From assembly GCA_947475895.1 (NCBI GenBank), contig CANJMF010000003.1:248001-312000 (forward strand): a DNA stretch of 64,000 nucleotides, written 5' to 3'. The notes under the pieces were generated by a model that saw only the letters and a list, made by a program, of their open reading frames with translations, had not been told where the DNA came from and ran no database searches. Origin of the DNA: Fidelibacterota bacterium (GTDB lineage Bacteria > Pseudomonadota > Alphaproteobacteria > Rhodospirillales > Rhodospirillaceae). The position numbers were made by a program, and so were the translations under genes. Below are positions 26,380 to 35,227 of this stretch, in pieces (positions within the stretch are counted from its first letter, which is position 1; every line of letters begins with the position of its first letter).

Positions 26380-28257
26380 CTAGACCCGCAAAGGTTGCCA
26401 AGTGGTTAACGCCTTGAAAACCCTAGCAGTTACGCCCGGCCAGTCGCCTTGGCGCTGTTGTCTGAAAAGGCGGAGACTGTCGTACCAGGGCGAATCGACC
26501 CGATCCAGGAGCCAGCGATAATCGGGCATGAACGGCAACAGCATCCAGGTGGGCTTTCCCATGGCGGCCGCCAAATGCATGACGGCGGTGTCGACCCCGA
26601 TGACGAGATCAAGCTGACTGACGACAGCCGCCGTATCGGCGAAATCCTTCACCACACCATTACAATCGAACACGATCTTTCCCGACGGTAAGGCAGCGAC
26701 CTCGTCGGCGCGGGCTCCAACTTGCAGGCTCACGAAGTCGGCGTCGATTGCGTCTGTAATCTCGGTCAGCAATGCCGCGGGCATGGTTCGGCGGCGATCG
26801 ATTTTGTTATCGGGCGATCCGGCCCACACCAATCCGATCTTCGGTCGGCCTTGCGCATCCGGTAAGCGCAGATGCGTAGCAATATTCGCGGACGCGGAAA
26901 TATAGGTATCCGGATGCGGCACATTCACAGGCGTCGTGGCGAAAATCCGTGGCAGGCTCATGAGCGGCGCTTGGGCGATGAAGTCCGGCAGCGGGTCCCC
27001 GGCAGCGATGATCTCGTCGGCGACGTTCGCGTCTTGCAACAACCTCACGAGCACCGCCGGGCATTCGACAACAACGCGCGCGCAAAGTTTTTTGGCCAAA
27101 GCCGCATAACGCACGAATTGAATCGTGTCGCCTAGGCCCTGTTCGGCGTGGAGAAGGAGCGTGTCGTCGCGAAGCGGCGAGCCGTCCCACAAGGGTGCTG
27201 CGAAGTCGCGCCGACGCGAGCTGAAATTTCCCAACCGCCAGCGCCACTCGTACGCCTGCCAGCCTTCCGCCCATCGCCCTGTGAGCAGCAAAGTCCACGC
27301 GAGGTTGTAGTGCGCCTCCACGTTTTGCGGATCGAGGGCGATGGCATGGTGATAGCACCGTTCGGCTTCGGTGGTGTCGCCGGTCGCCAAGGTAGCGACA
27401 CCGAGATTGGTCCAGGCATCGATATTTTTCGGCGCCCTGGCCAGAATATGTCGAAAGAGCCGAATAGCTTCACCGGGCCGTTCGTCGGCCGTCAGGTGAA
27501 TAGCGAGCGCGCACCGTGCATCCGACGAAGCGGGCGCCAATTTTATGGCCTCGCGCAAATGAAGCTCTGCGTCGATGGCTTGCTTCATTTCGCTCAGCGC
27601 GTTGCCGAGATTGGTGTGGGTCGTCGCGTTGTGTGGGGCAAGTGCGAGTGCCCGGCGATAGTACGAAACCGCCTCCGTGAGATTCCCACGCGCCCGTAAA
27701 ATCACACCGAGATTGTTCAAAATATCGGCATCATAGGGACTAAGTTCGAACGCGCGGCGGAAACTTTCCTCCGACACCTTGAGGCGTCCGGCGCGGCGTT
27801 GCGCGTTGCCGCGTGCGCTCCAGACATCCGCGCGGTTCGGAAAACGCTGCACGCACGTATTCATGATGTCGACCGCTGTACTCCAGCGCCCCAGCGCCCC
27901 CAGCGCGCGTGCCAGGTGCATATAAGGCTCGGCGATCTCCGGCCACCGGTTGGTCGTATCGAGAAGGTGCGCGGCTGCGTCTTCGGTGTCGCCCTTCGCC
28001 AGCAACGCCACACCCAAACTGATGTGATAGAGCGGAGTGTCCGGCTTCTTGACGACGCAGCGGGCCAAAAGCGGCACCGCCTCTGCCGGGCGCCCAACGT
28101 CGATTGCGATCAACGCGAGGCCATGGATCGCTTCGATTTCGCGGGGATCGGCCGCGAGAATGCGTTGATAGGCGTCGTTCGCTTCCACCAACGCGCCCTG
28201 GCGATGCAGGGCGAGGGCGTCGGCGAGCTGGGCGTCGCGTGCGGGTGAACGGGTCAT
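26380..28257 (-). CDS. TPR protein with GT9 (heptosyltransferase-like) C-terminal domain
   Basis: A 625-residue protein. Residues about 10-335 hold roughly nine tetratricopeptide repeats (for example LNNLGVILRARGNLTEAVSY and HTNLGNALSEMKQAIDAELH). Residues about 350-615 resemble the GT9 fold, with LLLHAEQGLGDTIQFVRYAA, IGLVWAGSPDNKIDRRRTMP and DLVIGVDTAVMHLAAAMGKP. Such proteins transfer or bind sugars in polysaccharide or flagellin modification loci. The start at 28257 (MTRSPARDAQ) leaves 28 bases to the divergent paralogue. No membrane anchor is seen. Substrate unknown. Confidence 0.8.
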   Translation of the reverse strand: MTRSPARDAQLADALALHRQGALVEANDAYQRILAADPREIEAIHGLALIAIDVGRPAEAVPLLARCVVKKPDTPLYHISLGVALLAKGDTEDAAAHLLDTTNRWPEIAEPYMHLARALGALGRWSTAVDIMNTCVQRFPNRADVWSARGNAQRRAGRLKVSEESFRRAFELSPYDADILNNLGVILRARGNLTEAVSYYRRALALAPHNATTHTNLGNALSEMKQAIDAELHLREAIKLAPASSDARCALAIHLTADERPGEAIRLFRHILARAPKNIDAWTNLGVATLATGDTTEAERCYHHAIALDPQNVEAHYNLAWTLLLTGRWAEGWQAYEWRWRLGNFSSRRRDFAAPLWDGSPLRDDTLLLHAEQGLGDTIQFVRYAALAKKLCARVVVECPAVLVRLLQDANVADEIIAAGDPLPDFIAQAPLMSLPRIFATTPVNVPHPDTYISASANIATHLRLPDAQGRPKIGLVWAGSPDNKIDRRRTMPAALLTEITDAIDADFVSLQVGARADEVAALPSGKIVFDCNGVVKDFADTAAVVSQLDLVIGVDTAVMHLAAAMGKPTWMLLPFMPDYRWLLDRVDSPWYDSLRLFRQQRQGDWPGVTARVFKALTTWQPLRV

Positions 28258-28285
28258 CGTGACATACGTATCCTGACTTCGTACC

Positions 28286-29860
28286 ATGCCCAATATGAGC
28301 GCCGAACGCGAGATCATCGATGGCCTGATGCAAGATGCCGAAGCGGCGCTGACGCGCGGTGCTGTGGATAAGGCACGCACGCTCTATGGCGGTATTCTGG
28401 CCAACGACCCTCAGAACGCTGCGGCCCTGCGGCAACTCGGCGCCATCGAGGTGAACGGCGGCGATCCAGCCCGCGCGCTGGATCTCTTTCAAGCCGCCCG
28501 CGAGATCGGCCCCTTCGACCCCGACCTATGCCACGCCATCGCCACCGCCTTGCGACTGATGGGGCGCCCCGGGCTCGCGTTGTCGGCCTTAGACGCAGCC
28601 CTCAATATGAATCCCCGTCACGCACCGGCGCTGTACGACCGCGCTGTCGATCAGCAGCGCCGGGGAAAAATGGAGGCCGCGCGCCAGACCTATCAACAAC
28701 TGGCAGCGCTGGGCACGATGCATTTCGGCACCTGGTTCAACAACGGCGTGGTGCTGTTTCGCCTTGGTAACTTGGTCGCCGCCGAGCGCTGGTTTCACGC
28801 GGCCGCGCAGATCGATCCGCTCTCGCCGTTGCCAATGATCAATATCGCGATGATCTACCGCATCTGGGGTTTCGTGAAAGAGGCCGTTGCCTGCCTTGAA
28901 CACGCGGTGAAGCTGGCACCGGACAATGCCGAAGCCCACTGGAATTTGGCCAACGCGCTTTTGGTGTCCGGCGATCTATCTCAAGGGTTTCGCGAATACG
29001 AATGGCGCTTTCGCCGCGCCGGCCGCGGCGAGCGGTCATGGACATTGCCGCGCTGGACGGGTGAACCCCTCAACGGTCAGACCATCGTGCTGGGACTTGA
29101 ACAAGGTGCGGGCGACGCCATTCACTTCATCCGCTTCGCACCTGCAGTTGCCGCGCACGGTGGCCGTGTTGTTGTTGAATGTCAGCCGGCGTTGCGCGCA
29201 CTTCTCGCCACAGCACCAGGCGTCGCGGCGACGGTCGATCCAGGCACCGCGGTTTCGGGTGCGGTCTGCTATGCGCCGCTCATGAGTCTGCCTCATCTTC
29301 TCGGCACTACTCTTGAAACCATTCCAAGTACGGTCCCGTATCTTTCGCCGCCGGCCAACACGCCTGCGATCGACCTGCCAAGCGGCGGCCTGCGTGTCGG
29401 TCTCGTCTGGCGCGGCAATCCCCAGCACGAGCAGGATCAATGGCGCTCCGTCCCGCTCGATCTGCTGCGGCCGTTGCTCGATGTTCCCGGTGTTTCGTTT
29501 TTCAGTCTTCAGGTGGGCGAGGGGAAAGATGAGTTCGCCGCAGCTCCCTGGAATGCGCGCCTAACAGATCTCGCATCCGGCCTGAAAGATTTCGCCGCGA
29601 CGGCTGCTGCGGTCTCCGCGCTCGATCTGATCATCTCCGTCGATACGGCCGTCGCCCATCTCGCCGGGGCGCTTGGAAAACCGGTATGGGTGTTGATCCC
29701 TCAGGGTAACGATTGGCGCTGGCTGCACGGCCGTGGCGACAGCCCCTGGTATCCGACGCTGCGGCTTTTCCGGCAGCGGCGGCAGCGCAACTGGAAACCG
29801 GCCATCACCGCGATGATCGCTGAACTGACGGCAATTGCCGCCGCTGCCAAGACCGCCTAG
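28286..29860 (+). CDS. TPR protein with GT9 (heptosyltransferase-like) C-terminal domain, paralogue
   Basis: A 524-residue paralogue of the divergent gene at 26380-28257, with fewer TPRs (about five, residues 10-240). The GT9-like domain is at about 262-515, marked by IVLGLEQGAGDAIHFIRFAP, VGLVWRGNPQHEQDQWRSVP and DLIISVDTAVAHLAGALGKP. Both proteins keep the EQGxGDxIxFxR block and the D-T-A-V-x-H-L-A block of nucleotide-sugar-binding GT9 enzymes. ATG at 28295 is an alternative start. The next gene follows after 27 bases on the same strand. Confidence 0.8.
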   Translation: MPNMSAEREIIDGLMQDAEAALTRGAVDKARTLYGGILANDPQNAAALRQLGAIEVNGGDPARALDLFQAAREIGPFDPDLCHAIATALRLMGRPGLALSALDAALNMNPRHAPALYDRAVDQQRRGKMEAARQTYQQLAALGTMHFGTWFNNGVVLFRLGNLVAAERWFHAAAQIDPLSPLPMINIAMIYRIWGFVKEAVACLEHAVKLAPDNAEAHWNLANALLVSGDLSQGFREYEWRFRRAGRGERSWTLPRWTGEPLNGQTIVLGLEQGAGDAIHFIRFAPAVAAHGGRVVVECQPALRALLATAPGVAATVDPGTAVSGAVCYAPLMSLPHLLGTTLETIPSTVPYLSPPANTPAIDLPSGGLRVGLVWRGNPQHEQDQWRSVPLDLLRPLLDVPGVSFFSLQVGEGKDEFAAAPWNARLTDLASGLKDFAATAAAVSALDLIISVDTAVAHLAGALGKPVWVLIPQGNDWRWLHGRGDSPWYPTLRLFRQRRQRNWKPAITAMIAELTAIAAAAKTA

Positions 29861-29887
29861 CCTGCGGTATCGATAAAAGGGGGCCGG

Positions 29888-30559
29888 GTGAGCGACGACA
29901 TACCGCTGATTTTCGCTGAGGAGCTGCGTCCGTCGCGCCGCAACGCCGCGCCCATTGCCGTGTTTCTGTCGGCGACCACGGGCGGGCAAATGCAGCAATA
30001 CGCCACCGCGGGATGGCGCGTTCTCACATCGCCCGATTTTAAATCCCCCACCGCCATCGACCTTGCCGCCGTGCCGGCGCGCACCGCGACCGAACAAGAT
30101 CAAGCACCATGCGCTTTGCTGTCATGCGAAGCGCCGCACTTGCGTCCCGATACAGCGGCCCGCATTCAGCAGTGGCAGCCCGATGTCGTGAAGATCCACT
30201 GCGCTTTTCATAACGTGTCGGATGCGGGTGCATTGGCCCCGGCGTTGATCGCCGCCGGCTATACGGTGCTGGGCGCCAAGTGGCGCGACGACAACAGCTT
30301 TGCCCTCAGAAGCCTGGAGTGCATCGTCCCGCTCGAACACATTCAGCCGCCGGAATGGGACCGTCTCAATCTCATTGGCGTGCGGGATGCGGAACATGCG
30401 CGTGCCATCCTCACGCTTGCACGGCTCTATTGTGGTGAGGAACAGCGCATTACCGAACTGCGCGTGGCCAATAAAATTCGCAACGATCACATCGCGAAGC
30501 TCGAGGACGCCATGATCGCCCAGCAGCCATCCGAGCTGTTTAAATTACAGCGGTCTTAA
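29888..30559 (+). CDS. Unidentified protein of the glycosylation block
   Basis: A 223-residue soluble protein starting with GTG (MSDDIPLIFAEELRPSRRNA). No known motif was recognised. It contains SCEAPHLRPDTAARIQQWQP and VVKIHCAFHNVSDAGALAPA, then GYTVLGAKWRDDNSFALRSL, and ends with a helical, charged tail (LRVANKIRNDHIAKLEDAMI). The central stretch recalls the C-terminal part of FkbM-type methyltransferases, but this is only an impression. It follows the TPR-GT9 gene by 27 bases and overlaps the convergent gene by 20 bases. Confidence 0.55.
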   Translation: MSDDIPLIFAEELRPSRRNAAPIAVFLSATTGGQMQQYATAGWRVLTSPDFKSPTAIDLAAVPARTATEQDQAPCALLSCEAPHLRPDTAARIQQWQPDVVKIHCAFHNVSDAGALAPALIAAGYTVLGAKWRDDNSFALRSLECIVPLEHIQPPEWDRLNLIGVRDAEHARAILTLARLYCGEEQRITELRVANKIRNDHIAKLEDAMIAQQPSELFKLQRS

Positions 30560-32303
30560 GTTTCTTTTTCAGCGCAGCCAAAAGCACGTCACCCACTTCC
30601 GCGCCGATGCCGTCGGTGCCAAGGCGCGCGAATTTAGCCGCGTCGCGCACGGCCTCGGCCATTTCGCGCCGCAGCGCGTGATCGTTTAACAAGCGCGTGG
30701 CCACCGTGACATAGTCGTCGGTGGATTTCGTCACCAAAACGTCGAGCCCGATTTCGCGCAACAACGCGCCGCTTTGGCGGCACCGCGCCGTGTGGCCTTC
30801 ACGCACCACCGGCGGGCATCCCATGGTCAGCGGATCGATCAACGATACCGCGCCGGAATAAGGAAAGCTGTCGAGGTAAAGGTCGGCCAGTTTCAAAACG
30901 CCGAGAATGGGCGCGCGGGTGCTTTGGGTTTCCAACACATGAAGCCGATCCACCGTGACGCCGTGGGCCGCGAAGCGTTCCTGAACGAACCGCAGAAAAC
31001 CTTCCTTGAAAGGATAATGCGTCGTCCAATTGGGATTGAACGGATACATCATCAAATGCGCGTTCGGCACATTCTCCAAAATGCGCGCCCAGGCGTTGAT
31101 CATGTCCGGGCCGATCTTGAAGAAGTTCGCGCCCGACGCCAGCAGCAACGCTGCATCCGGCACGCCGATGCGTTCGCGCGTCAGTTCCTCGGGCGCGGGC
31201 TGTTTTCCCGGAAACACATAATGATTCGACGAGCCCGGAATCAGGGCCAGTTCCTCGGTGTAGTCGTCGCTGGCATCGTCGGGCTCGTTGAGAACGCCGT
31301 TGATATAAATGTCGACGGTCTCGAAGCCCGACGTCAGGCTGCACGAATGCATGACCGCCTGAAGGCGCGCGAGACGCTGCGCCATGAGCAACGTCCACGG
31401 AAACCGACATGTGTTGGTGATGTTGGCCCCGGCCATGAGGATGTCGAGGTTTTCGTCGCGGATGATTTCGGCGGCGCGGTTAAGATCGTTCACGGGCAGC
31501 GCAACGAAATCGTCGGCGACGTCCTCGAAACTTGCGCTCACCGTTGTCGCGGCTTCGTCCGGCACAAAAGCGATCACCTGAAACACGTTGCGATCGAGGC
31601 CGAGCAAATGTCCGCGCACGGCAGCCGTTTCGCTCATGGCGCCGGGACATAGGATTCCGAGCCGGACAATGCTTTCGCCCTCGGCCCGCGGCAACGGCTC
31701 GTCGTCGTGCAAAAGGCCGGTGAGCTCAAGGTACATACGGATCAATTCGGCACGGCGCTGTGCCAGCTCGCGTAAAGGAACGTCCTCGCTGTAAATGGAC
31801 GAAACGCCGTAGCCGTCCATGAATCCCGTCAGCACTTCTTTGCGGAAATCATTTTCGTCGATGACCGTCACGGCCTTGTGGATTTCCTGCACCGTCGCTT
31901 CGACATGGGCCAGCGCACGGCGGCGCGCGCCGTCGCGCGTAAAGAACAGCGGAACAGCCAAAAGGCTTTTCACGACGGTTGCTAGAAGCGGCGTCGGTAC
32001 GTCAACGAGATCGAACGAGCGCTCGATGCTGTGGGGAAAGCTGAACAAGCTCAGCGCCAAATAAGCGCTGACCTTGCGCGCCGTGTCGTGTTCCACACTC
32101 AAGATGCGATGACACCGTTCGGCGACAGCTTGATCGACCTTGGTCAGCGGCAGATGACGCACGCCCGAATTGACCATGGTGAGAATCGCGTCGCCGGCCG
32201 CGTTGTGGCACAGCGCGGCAATGCGTTCGACGCGCCCTTCCAGGCACACTTCCGCCAAGTTCAGGCGCAGTTCTCGCAGGCGGCGTTCGGATTCAGAGTC
32301 CAT
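30540..32303 (-). CDS. Divergent GT41/OGT-like protein without TPRs
   Basis: A 587-residue protein. The N-terminal 210 residues are helical but without clear TPR signatures. The rest follows the GT41 (O-GlcNAc transferase/SPINDLY) plan: a first Rossmann half (about 212-330) and a second half with LKLADLYLDSFPYSGAVSLI and DPLTMGCPPVVREGHTARCR. Typical GT41 histidines appear lost: the SPDFxxH block reads CPGAMSETA and the L-A-G-H-T block reads LMAGANITN. It may use another donor or be a non-catalytic partner. Co-directional with waaA, 11 bases after it. Confidence 0.7.
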   Translation of the reverse strand: MDSESERRLRELRLNLAEVCLEGRVERIAALCHNAAGDAILTMVNSGVRHLPLTKVDQAVAERCHRILSVEHDTARKVSAYLALSLFSFPHSIERSFDLVDVPTPLLATVVKSLLAVPLFFTRDGARRRALAHVEATVQEIHKAVTVIDENDFRKEVLTGFMDGYGVSSIYSEDVPLRELAQRRAELIRMYLELTGLLHDDEPLPRAEGESIVRLGILCPGAMSETAAVRGHLLGLDRNVFQVIAFVPDEAATTVSASFEDVADDFVALPVNDLNRAAEIIRDENLDILMAGANITNTCRFPWTLLMAQRLARLQAVMHSCSLTSGFETVDIYINGVLNEPDDASDDYTEELALIPGSSNHYVFPGKQPAPEELTRERIGVPDAALLLASGANFFKIGPDMINAWARILENVPNAHLMMYPFNPNWTTHYPFKEGFLRFVQERFAAHGVTVDRLHVLETQSTRAPILGVLKLADLYLDSFPYSGAVSLIDPLTMGCPPVVREGHTARCRQSGALLREIGLDVLVTKSTDDYVTVATRLLNDHALRREMAEAVRDAAKFARLGTDGIGAEVGDVLLAALKKKLKTAVI

Positions 32304-32314
32304 GGCCGCAGACC

Positions 32315-33574
32315 CTAGCGGATTTCAAGATAAGGGGCGATGTGGCGCATCGTGTCGTCGAGCGCGGCTGCATGCCGCGCCACAACCTTTTGGCCGGCGG
32401 CCCCCATTTCGTGGCGCTCATCCGCATTTCGCAGCAAGTCATCGATTGCCGTTGCCAAAGTTGCGCTATCCGACACGGCTCTTGCCGCATCCGCCGCAAG
32501 AAGCTCCCGCGTCATATCGCGAAAGTTGCTCATATCCGGACCCCAAAGCAAGGCGCATCCCAGTTGTGCGGGTTCCGCCGGGTTTTGTCCGCCGCCCGCC
32601 GCCAAAGATTTACCCACGAAGACGAGATCGCAAAGCCGATAAAACAATCCCAGCTCGCCCATGGTGTCGGCAATATAGATATCCGTGTCGGGCGGAATAG
32701 TCGCCGTCGTGCTCCGCAGCACCACGTTCAACCCCGGCATTTGCGCCGCCATGTTGGCGGCCTTTTGCGGATGACGCGGAACGATGACAGTCAAAAGATT
32801 TGGATGCGCGGCTTTCAGCTGCCGGTGAACGTCGGCCATCATCGTGTCTTCGCCGGGATGAATGCTGGCCGCCAGCCAGTGCGGGCGGTGTTCGATCTCG
32901 CGCTCCAAGGCGTCCAAGCTCTCTTGGTTGGCCGGAAGTGGCGCCGCTGCATATTTCAAGTTGCCCGTTACGCGCGCATCTCTGGCGCCCAACGCGGCAA
33001 AGCGCGTCCGATCCAGTTCAGACTGCGCCAGCACCAGCGCAAAAGCCGACATGCACTTGCGCGCCATGGCGGGCCACCGCTGCCAACCTCGAAACGCCCG
33101 ATCCGAAAGCCGGCCATTTACCACAATAACGGCCGTGCGCCGTGCGGACAGGGCCTCAAGCGTATTCGGCCAAAGTTCCGATTCCGTCCACACAACCAAA
33201 TCCGGCTGCCAATGATCGAGGAAATTTAGCACCCAGGCCGTCCGATCCAACGGCACGAACTGATGAACGGCGCCAATGGGCAAGCGTTCCGCCACAAGGG
33301 CCGCCGACGTGACGGTGCCTGTTGTTAAAAGAATGCCCCACCCACGCGCGGCAATGGCGTGGATCAGCGGCAAAAGCGATTGGGACTCACCGACGCTCGC
33401 GGCATGAAACCAGATGAGTCGGCCAGGCGGTCGGGCTTGGCTCGCAATGCCGAAGCGCTCCGACAGGCGCGCCGGAATTTCCTTACCGCGGCGCGCGCGC
33501 ACCTTCAGCCAAACCACGAGGAAGGGCCCAGCCAGGAACGTCAGACAATGATACAGCGCGCGCGACACGGTCAC
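32315..33574 (-). CDS. waaA: 3-deoxy-D-manno-octulosonate (Kdo) transferase WaaA
   Basis: WaaA (KdtA, GT30) adds Kdo to lipid A precursor at the inner membrane. The 419-residue product has an N-terminal membrane anchor (ALYHCLTFLAGPFLVVWL). Family blocks are WFHAASVGESQSLLPLI with the catalytic Glu, LVVWTESELWPN, AASIHPGEDTMM, and FVGKSLAAGGGQNPAEPAQL followed by GPDMSNF. It sits between a small unknown gene and the GT41-like gene, apparently in one transcript, an unusual home for a lipopolysaccharide core gene. Confidence 0.92.
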   Translation of the reverse strand: MTVSRALYHCLTFLAGPFLVVWLKVRARRGKEIPARLSERFGIASQARPPGRLIWFHAASVGESQSLLPLIHAIAARGWGILLTTGTVTSAALVAERLPIGAVHQFVPLDRTAWVLNFLDHWQPDLVVWTESELWPNTLEALSARRTAVIVVNGRLSDRAFRGWQRWPAMARKCMSAFALVLAQSELDRTRFAALGARDARVTGNLKYAAAPLPANQESLDALEREIEHRPHWLAASIHPGEDTMMADVHRQLKAAHPNLLTVIVPRHPQKAANMAAQMPGLNVVLRSTTATIPPDTDIYIADTMGELGLFYRLCDLVFVGKSLAAGGGQNPAEPAQLGCALLWGPDMSNFRDMTRELLAADAARAVSDSATLATAIDDLLRNADERHEMGAAGQKVVARHAAALDDTMRHIAPYLEIR

Positions 33575-33628
33575 GCGGCTGCGAGATGGTTTTGGAAAAA
33601 AACGAACCGCGAAACGGCCGGCCGGGGG

Positions 33629-33922
33629 CTAGTTCTTTTTGTCGAAGGACAACAAGAGGTCGACGACGGCATGGGCCTTAGGGGCTTCCGTCGGCGATCC
33701 GGTCTGAGCGCTGATCCAGGCTTTGACGTCTGCCGGGTTGACCGGGTGGTCACGCAACAACACGCACAAGATCGCTTGGGTCGCGAAAAGGTTGGCGGCA
33801 AGGTCGTTGATGGCGCCCAGCACCATGTCGGTTTGGGCGTTATGGGTTTTACCCATTTTGTCGACGTCATCGGCCACCTTCGCAAGCAAACCCTGCACTT
33901 GGCTCATCATGAAATCTGACAT
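33629..33922 (-). CDS. Small helical protein, unidentified
   Basis: A 97-residue protein starting MSDFMMSQVQGLLAKVADDV. It is predicted helical throughout and soluble, with AINDLAANLFATQAILCVLL in the middle (hydrophobic but interrupted by charges on either side). It lies 54 bases upstream of waaA in the same direction and divergent from the GT4 gene. No family was recognised. Confidence 0.5.
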   Translation of the reverse strand: MSDFMMSQVQGLLAKVADDVDKMGKTHNAQTDMVLGAINDLAANLFATQAILCVLLRDHPVNPADVKAWISAQTGSPTEAPKAHAVVDLLLSFDKKN

Positions 33923-34060
33923 GAATCAATCCTTCTTCATCTCGTGGCGCGAACGTTCAGCCGACAGCCATAACGGACCAGTGGTAAATAACACTTTAAG
34001 CCGCAGCATGTTAAGCATGCCCAAGAAATTAAAGCCCGAGTTTAAGACGCAGGGTTAAAA

Positions 34061-35227
34061 ATGTACGGTTTCTCGCAAATTGGGATCGGGTGGCAGGTGG
34101 GTGTGCCCAGCGGATGGGGCACCTACGGCGTCAATCTGGCCATTGAAGCCGGAAAACGCGGCATCGCGCCCGCGCTCTTTTTCCGGGCACGGGAGCTTAA
34201 TTTCACCGAAGCCCAAGCCGCCGCGTTGACCACGCCATTGGCGCGCCATGCCCACTGGCACGAGGTCCGCAAGCAGGGGCACGTGGATTTGGGCTTCCCC
34301 ATGCTCCATGCCCTCGGGGACAAACTCGATTTCCCGGACATGCTTCACGGCCTGAACGGCAAGCCGGATTTTGGCGTCGTATTTTTTGAATCCGCCACCA
34401 TTCCGGCGGCCAACATTGAAACCGCGCGCCGGTTTGCGGCCATCATCACCGGCTCCACCTGGAATGCCGACATCTTGAAGCGCCATGGCCTCACGGTGCG
34501 CAATGTTTTGCAGGGCATCGACCCCGCATTGTTTTTTCCTGCCTCGCGCACGGGCCGGTTCGCCGGGCGGTTCGCTGTCTTTTCCGGCGGCAAGCTCGAA
34601 TACCGCAAAGGTCAGGATCTGGTTGTGTCCGCCTTCAAGCGGTTTCAAAAACGCCACGACGATGCGTTGTTGGTGGCGGCCTGGCACAGCCCATGGCCTG
34701 AAGCTGCCCAACGGTTGTCGGCCTCGCCCCATGTGGCCGGCGCGCCGCCGATCAAAGCTGGCCGTGTCGATGTCACCGGCTGGCTTCAAGCCAATGGGCT
34801 GCCCGATCATTCCTTTGTCGATCTCGGCACGCTCGCCAACGCGGCGACTGCAGAACTTTTGCGCGAAGTCGATGTTGCGGTCATGCCCAGCCGATGCGAG
34901 GGCGGTACCAATCTTGTCGCCATGGAATGCATGGCGTGCGGCGTGCCGACGATTTTGTCGCGCAACACCGGGCACATGGATTTGATCAGCACTGACAATT
35001 GCTATGCGCTCGATTTCCAAATTCCCATGGGTCAGGTGACGGGCCGCGCCGATCTTGAAGGCTGGGGCGAGTCATCCATCGACGAGATTGTCACGAAGCT
35101 CGAGCAAGCTTACGCGGATCGAACTGATGCAGCGGCGCGCGGCGCAGCGGCTGCGCGGCAAATGACAGCGTGGAGTTGGGCGGTGCAAATCGAGCGCATG
35201 CTCGGCGACATCAACGCACTTATTTAG
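34061..35227 (+). CDS. GT4-family glycosyltransferase
   Basis: A 388-residue GT-B enzyme. The N-terminal half has a glycine-rich donor/acceptor loop ([20 protein letters not shown]). The C-terminal half carries [20 protein letters not shown], typical of GT4, and the retaining-type motif [20 protein letters not shown] in which E-G-G-T-N-L replaces the common E-x(7)-E pattern. It would transfer a nucleotide-activated sugar in the cytoplasm. It ends by overlapping the convergent TPR-GT41 gene by 8 bases. Acceptor unknown; context suggests flagellin or surface glycan. Confidence 0.85.
   Translation: MYGFSQIGIGWQVGVPSGWGTYGVNLAIEAGKRGIAPALFFRARELNFTEAQAAALTTPLARHAHWHEVRKQGHVDLGFPMLHALGDKLDFPDMLHGLNGKPDFGVVFFESATIPAANIETARRFAAIITGSTWNADILKRHGLTVRNVLQGIDPALFFPASRTGRFAGRFAVFSGGKLEYRKGQDLVVSAFKRFQKRHDDALLVAAWHSPWPEAAQRLSASPHVAGAPPIKAGRVDVTGWLQANGLPDHSFVDLGTLANAATAELLREVDVAVMPSRCEGGTNLVAMECMACGVPTILSRNTGHMDLISTDNCYALDFQIPMGQVTGRADLEGWGESSIDEIVTKLEQAYADRTDAAARGAAAARQMTAWSWAVQIERMLGDINALI

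Noticed and set aside
32342-33229. A plus-strand open frame opposite waaA
   Set aside because: WaaA motifs are complete on the minus strand; the plus frame is His/Arg-rich with no motif.
34055-35020. A 321-residue minus-strand open frame
   Set aside because: It is opposite the GT4 gene, which has clear catalytic blocks and a natural start.
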